In this document: piece after piece, positions 22,189-25,196 of the stretch
How the letters are laid out: each line of letters begins with the position of its first letter
How positions within the stretch are numbered: the first letter of the stretch is position 1
Position numbers and translations under genes: made by a program
Notes under the pieces: generated by a model
What the model was told of the DNA's origin: nothing
What the model saw: the letters and a program-made list of their open reading frames with translations, nothing else
Database searches by the model: none
Origin: Bacteroidales bacterium
GTDB taxonomy: Bacteria; Bacteroidota; Bacteroidia; Bacteroidales; UBA932
Reading direction: 5' to 3'
DNA: 25,196 nucleotides
NCBI GenBank assembly: GCA_016285215.1
Contig: JAEEQI010000011.1
Span: 1-25,196, forward strand

Positions 22189-23066
22189 CTTCTGTGGAAT
22201 AAGGACAGCAGACCGCGGACATAATCCTCGTTGGTGGAAATGTCTACGTGGTCCACGTGGTAACGGAGCATCAGGCGGTCGGCGGCCTGGGTGCTGGTGC
22301 GGAACCAGTTCTCATAGGCGCTGCGGACGCTGCCGGAGGCGGTGTTGATCCAGCGGGAGGCCCCGGTCTCTGCGTCTTTGGCGTGAACCAGGCCCACGTT
22401 GGGAAGGCTCTTTTCGCGCGGGTCGCTGATGCGGATGACGGACACGTCGTGCCGGTTCACGGCCACCTTCAGGGCTTCCTCGTAGCGCGGGGCGCCATCG
22501 GCCTGTACATCCAGCATATCGCTGAGGACAAAGGCGGTGCACTTTTTCTTGATGGCGTTGGTGAGGTAGCGCAGGGCTTCTCCCACGTCGGTTCCGTTGG
22601 ACTGGGGCTGGTACTCCAGAATCTCGCGGACTATGTGGAGGAAGTGGGTGCGGCCTTTTGCCGGCGGGATGAACTTCTCCACGTGGTCGCTGAACAGGAT
22701 GCAGCCCACTTTGTCGTTGTTGAGGATGGCGCTGAAGGCCAGCGTGGCGGCAATTTCTGCAATTTGCTCTCGCTTGGTCTTGACGGCCGTTCCAAACAGA
22801 CCGGAACGGGAAATGTCCACCAGCAGCACCACGGTGAGTTCACGCTCTTCCTCAAAGACCTTTACGTACGGGGCGCTCATACGGGCCGTAACGTTCCAGT
22901 CCATATTGCGGACGTCGTCTCCCCACTGGTACTCGCGCACCTCGCTGAACGCCATACCGCGGCCCTTGAACGCGGAGTGGTATTCTCCGGCAAAGACCTG
23001 GTGGCTCAGCGCCTTGGTGCGGATCTCAATTTTCCGAACCTTCTTTATGAGTTCTTCGGGAGTCAT
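22185..23066 (-). CDS. DUF58 domain protein, VWA-like partner of MoxR
   Basis: This 293-residue soluble protein carries the DUF58 signature YQWGDDVRNMDWNVTARM (about 46-63) and a degenerate MIDAS, D84-I-S86-R-S88, in a VWA-like fold. AFVLSDMLDVQ near residue 180 is the equivalent of the VWA D-G loop. DUF58 proteins are nearly always encoded next to moxR, and here the gene follows moxR after a 77-bp gap containing hairpins. No signal peptide or membrane helix is present, so it is cytoplasmic. The stop overlaps the next gene (ATGA). Confidence 0.92.
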   Translation of the reverse strand: MTPEELIKKVRKIEIRTKALSHQVFAGEYHSAFKGRGMAFSEVREYQWGDDVRNMDWNVTARMSAPYVKVFEEERELTVVLLVDISRSGLFGTAVKTKREQIAEIAATLAFSAILNNDKVGCILFSDHVEKFIPPAKGRTHFLHIVREILEYQPQSNGTDVGEALRYLTNAIKKKCTAFVLSDMLDVQADGAPRYEEALKVAVNRHDVSVIRISDPREKSLPNVGLVHAKDAETGASRWINTASGSVRSAYENWFRTSTQAADRLMLRYHVDHVDISTNEDYVRGLLSLFHRR

Positions 23067-23101
23067 TTTTTCAAAATGACCTAATTTGTTTAAACATACT
23101 G

Positions 23102-23128
23102 TGGGGCTAACCCCCCAGACCCCCTGGG
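23102..23128. other. Two overlapping, mutually exclusive hairpins in the moxR-DUF58 gap
   Basis: TGGGG (23102-23106) can pair with CCCCA (23113-23117). Alternatively CCCAG (23114-23118) can pair with CTGGG (23124-23128). The two share bases 23114-23117, so only one can form at a time. This is the only sizeable gap (77 bp, 23067-23143) in the otherwise packed moxR-bat operon. I see no gene and no good promoter in it. A role in RNA stability or attenuation is possible. Confidence 0.5.
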
Positions 23129-23143
23129 TCGCTTCGCTCCGGA

Positions 23144-24136
23144 TTACGGAACAATGACGGCGTTAATGATCTTTTCGATAATCTGCTCGGGGGTTACGTT
23201 CTCGGCTTCGGCCTCATAGGTAAGGCCGATACGGTGACGCAGGACCTCGTTGCACACGGCGCGGACGTCTTCCGGAATCACATAGCCGCGGCGCTTGATG
23301 AAGGCATAGGCCTTGGCAGCCATGGCCAGGGAAATACTGGCACGAGGGGAACCGCCGTAGGAAATGAAGTTCTTCAGTTCCGGGAGGCCATACTCTGCGG
23401 GAGTACGGGTGGCGTTCACAATATCCACGATGTAACGCTCAATCTTTTCGTCCATGTAGACGTCACGCACCACGTTGCGGGCACGGATGATGTCTTCGGG
23501 TTTGACCACGGCCTGGGCCTTGGGGAACTCTCCGGTGTTGTTCATGCGGATAATCTGGCGCTCCTCGTCTTTCTTGGGGTAGGAGACCACTACCTTGAGC
23601 ATGAAACGGTCCACCTGGGCTTCCGGTAGGGGATAGGTACCCTCCTGCTCAATGGGGTTCTGGGTGGCCATTACCAGGAACGGCTCCGGCAGCTTGTAGG
23701 TGTTATCACCAATGGTAACCTGGTGCTCCTGCATGGCTTCCAGCAGGGCACTCTGTACCTTTGCCGGGGAACGGTTGATTTCATCGGCCAATACGAAGTT
23801 GGCGAAGATGGGGCCCTTGTGTACCTCAAAGGTTTCTTTCTTCTGGGAGTAAACTAAGGTACCTACAACGTCTGCAGGCAGGAGGTCCGGGGTAAACTGA
23901 ATACGGCTGAACTGGGCGTCTACGGCTTGTGACAGGGTATTGATGGCCAGGGTCTTGGCCAGACCGGGAACGCCTTCCAGCAGGATGTGGCCGCCACTGA
24001 GAAGACCAATGAGAAGGTTATCTACCAGCTGCTTCTGGCCCACAATCACTTTTCCCATTTCCAGGGTCAGGAGATCAACAAAAGAGCTCTCCTTCTGGAT
24101 GCGCTCGTTGAGCTCGCGAATATTCACAGATTCCAT
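23144..24136 (-). CDS. moxR: MoxR-family AAA+ ATPase
   Basis: This 330-residue AAA+ ATPase has a Walker A in LLEGVPGLAKTLAIN (about 52-66), a Walker B in FVLADEINRSPAKVQSALLE (about 114-133), the sensor 1 region VMATQNPIEQEGTYPLPEAQ and the arginine-finger region QVDRFMLKV. The C-terminal lid domain includes SPRASISLAMAAKAYAFIKRRGYV. MoxR proteins act as chaperone-like remodelers of VWA proteins; here the likely clients are DUF58, BatA and BatB encoded downstream. It is the first gene of the operon and is separated by only 20 bp from the divergent truA. I found no consensus promoter for it in that gap, so its promoter may lie inside truA. Confidence 0.96.
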   Translation of the reverse strand: MESVNIRELNERIQKESSFVDLLTLEMGKVIVGQKQLVDNLLIGLLSGGHILLEGVPGLAKTLAINTLSQAVDAQFSRIQFTPDLLPADVVGTLVYSQKKETFEVHKGPIFANFVLADEINRSPAKVQSALLEAMQEHQVTIGDNTYKLPEPFLVMATQNPIEQEGTYPLPEAQVDRFMLKVVVSYPKKDEERQIIRMNNTGEFPKAQAVVKPEDIIRARNVVRDVYMDEKIERYIVDIVNATRTPAEYGLPELKNFISYGGSPRASISLAMAAKAYAFIKRRGYVIPEDVRAVCNEVLRHRIGLTYEAEAENVTPEQIIEKIINAVIVP

Positions 24137-24145
24137 ATAATTTGT

Positions 24146-24153
24146 TAATTTTG
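24146..24153 (+). promoter_or_regulatory. -7 promoter box for truA
   Basis: TAATTTTG at 24146-24153 matches TAnnTTTG and ends 3 nt before the truA ATG at 24157. This implies a leaderless transcript. No TTTG lies at the expected -33 distance, so the promoter may be weak or rely on an extended -7 context. Confidence 0.6.
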
Positions 24154-24156
24154 CAT

Positions 24157-25008
24157 ATGCGTTATTTCGTTTGCCTCTCTTACGATGGTTCGGCTTTCTG
24201 CGGCTGGCAAATCCAGCCCTCAGCGCCCTCCGTTCAGCAGTGTCTGGAAAGTGCTCTTTCCCGGCTGCTGGGCCACCCGGTCCCCGTTACCGGTGCTGGC
24301 CGTACGGATACCGCCGTCAATGCTTACCACTACGTAGCTCACTTTGATTGGGACGGTATTTTACCGTTTGAGGCATCCGACTTTAACTACAAATTAAATG
24401 CCATTTTGCCCCACGGCGTGGCCGTTCATTCGGTCTCTCCGGTGGCCGATGATTTACACGCCCGTTTCAGTGCCAAACGCCGCGAGTATACCTACTTCAT
24501 CCACCGGCAAAAAGACCCCTTCGTGAGGGCCTATTCCTGGCAGTGCGGCTACCCCGGACTGGACTTTGACGCTATGAACAAAGCCTGTCAGTTCCTCCTG
24601 GGAACCCACGACTTTTCGTGCTTTGAAAAAACGGGAACTGACAACAAAACCTCCATCTGCACCGTCTACGAAGCCTTCTGGGCTCCCTATACCCCTTCCC
24701 ATCTTCAGGTGATGGCTGATGAAGGCGCTCTGCAGAGCGCCCGGCCGGAGGCCGCGGGGGATAATAGGGGGCAGAGCCCCCTCAGACAAAAAGATTGTGC
24801 GGGGGCCTCGAGCTATTGGTATTTCCGGATTGCGGCAGACCGGTTCTTACGGAATATGGTCCGGGCTACGGTGGGGACACTTATAGAAGTGGGACGTGGT
24901 AAACACGATCCGGAGTGGGTGGCGGAACTCATCAAGAGCGGCACCCGCGGAGATGCCGGGGAATCCGTTCCTGGGAATGCTCTATTCCTGAATAAAGTCG
25001 AGTACTAA
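24157..25008 (+). CDS. truA: tRNA pseudouridine synthase A (TruA) with a 33-residue insertion
   Basis: This enzyme makes pseudouridine at positions 38-40 of tRNA anticodon arms. I use the ATG at 24157 (283 residues), since MRYFVCLSYDGSAFCGWQIQ is the usual N-terminus; an ATG 15 nt upstream adds nothing conserved and precedes the promoter box. The catalytic Asp51 is in GAGRTDTAVNAYHYVAHF, RREYTYFIH sits in the middle, and RFLRNMVRATVGTLIEVGRG near the C-terminus is the second active-site motif. Bacteroidota TruA proteins are usually about 250 residues. The excess is explained by residues 186-218 (24712-24810), a palindrome-rich insertion. The stop directly abuts the stop of the convergent methyltransferase gene. 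Confidence 0.95.
   Translation: MRYFVCLSYDGSAFCGWQIQPSAPSVQQCLESALSRLLGHPVPVTGAGRTDTAVNAYHYVAHFDWDGILPFEASDFNYKLNAILPHGVAVHSVSPVADDLHARFSAKRREYTYFIHRQKDPFVRAYSWQCGYPGLDFDAMNKACQFLLGTHDFSCFEKTGTDNKTSICTVYEAFWAPYTPSHLQVMADEGALQSARPEAAGDNRGQSPLRQKDCAGASSYWYFRIAADRFLRNMVRATVGTLIEVGRGKHDPEWVAELIKSGTRGDAGESVPGNALFLNKVEY
24712..24810 (+). repeat. Palindrome-rich in-frame insertion inside truA
   Basis: This 99-nt segment adds 33 residues without homology to TruA just before the conserved SYWYFRIAADRFLRNMVR region. It contains a perfect 18-bp palindrome GGCGCTCTGCAGAGCGCC (24724-24741), a hairpin CGGCC-GGA-GGCCG (24742-24754) and a hairpin AGGGGGC-AGA-GCCCCCT (24766-24782) followed by CAGAC. It resembles a coding-region palindromic element; the exact ends are uncertain by several bases. 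Confidence 0.6.
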
Positions 25009-25196
25009 TTAGCGAATACCCCAAAGAACAACGCCTACGGAAACGGAGACGTTGAGGGAGTGTTTGGTGCCCTGCTGAGGAATCTCCAGGGCAAAGTCGC
25101 AGGCGTCTACTACGGCCTGCTGGACGCCGTCTACCTCGTTGCCAAAGACCAGGGCATAGCGGGCCGAAGGGTCCCGCCGGAAGGCATCCAGCTTCA
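25009..25196 (-). CDS. SpoU/TrmH-family RNA 2'-O-methyltransferase, C-terminal part (truncated by window end)
   Basis: On the minus strand an open frame enters from the right edge and ends at TAA 25011-25009, giving 61 residues. It holds the two C-terminal SPOUT motifs: ALVFGNEVDGV (motif 2, residues 14-24 of the visible part) and IPQQGTKHSLNVSVSVGVVL (motif 3), which form the trefoil-knot SAM site. The family methylates the 2'-O of ribose in tRNA or rRNA; the exact member and substrate cannot be decided from the fragment. The gene is convergent with truA and the stops are directly adjacent, with no room for a terminator. Confidence 0.9.
   Translation of the reverse strand, partial: KLDAFRRDPSARYALVFGNEVDGVQQAVVDACDFALEIPQQGTKHSLNVSVSVGVVLWGIR

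Noticed and set aside
24142..24157. Upstream ATG for truA
   Set aside because: It adds five unconserved residues and precedes the promoter box; the second ATG gives the standard TruA N-terminus.
1..25196. tRNA, rRNA, CRISPR array, prophage or replication origin
   Set aside because: No cloverleaf, rRNA segment, spacer array, phage gene or DnaA-box cluster could be recognised by reading.

Overview
The window looks like chromosomal DNA of a GC-rich member of the Bacteroidales (Bacteroidota). Three things point there: a complete moxR-bat (Bacteroides aerotolerance) operon, a secreted GH92 alpha-mannosidase, and promoters of the TTTG / TAnnTTTG type used by the Bacteroidota housekeeping sigma factor. 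Most genes are core functions packed tightly, with ATGA overlaps or gaps of a few bases. The genus cannot be fixed from the sequence alone.

Layout. (1) 1-1799, plus strand: the 3' part of birA, translationally overlapped by an acyltransferase-3 membrane protein. (2) 1931-5213, minus strand: aroK, then recJ and a glycerate kinase in one unit. (3) 5307-6624: a REP-associated tyrosine transposase (RAYT) flanked by two 100-bp palindromic repeats; a third copy lies alone at 1821-1920 between convergent genes. (4) 6636-13470, minus strand: exbB-exbD-tonB, then rluB-like pseudouridine synthase, era and the topoisomerase IV A subunit, possibly one long transcript. (5) 13556-15883, plus strand: GH92 mannosidase, divergent from exbB. 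(6) 15880-24136, minus strand: moxR, DUF58, a single-pass membrane protein, batA, batB, batC and a fused batD-batE. (7) 24157-25196: truA, convergent with a partial SpoU/TrmH-type RNA methyltransferase.

The most interesting system is the RAYT and its repeats. Three copies of exactly 100 bp fold into a nested multi-arm palindrome with a conserved TGGCTC/GAGCCA tip stem and a variable 4-nt loop. Each copy begins 10 or 11 nt beyond the stop codon of a leftward gene (glycerate kinase, the RAYT itself, parC). This suggests a Bacteroidales REP/RAYT module in which the transposase acts on the repeats in cis and in trans, and in which the repeats double as 3'-end RNA structures.

Other notable points are a palindrome-rich 33-residue in-frame insertion in TruA, the BatD-BatE fusion that keeps an internal BatE signal peptide, a (Gln-Asp-Gln-Asn)n tract in BatC, a set of promoters whose -7 box ends 3-6 nt before the ATG (likely leaderless mRNAs for aroK, recJ and truA), and a ParC that lacks the usual Ser and acidic quinolone-anchor residues.
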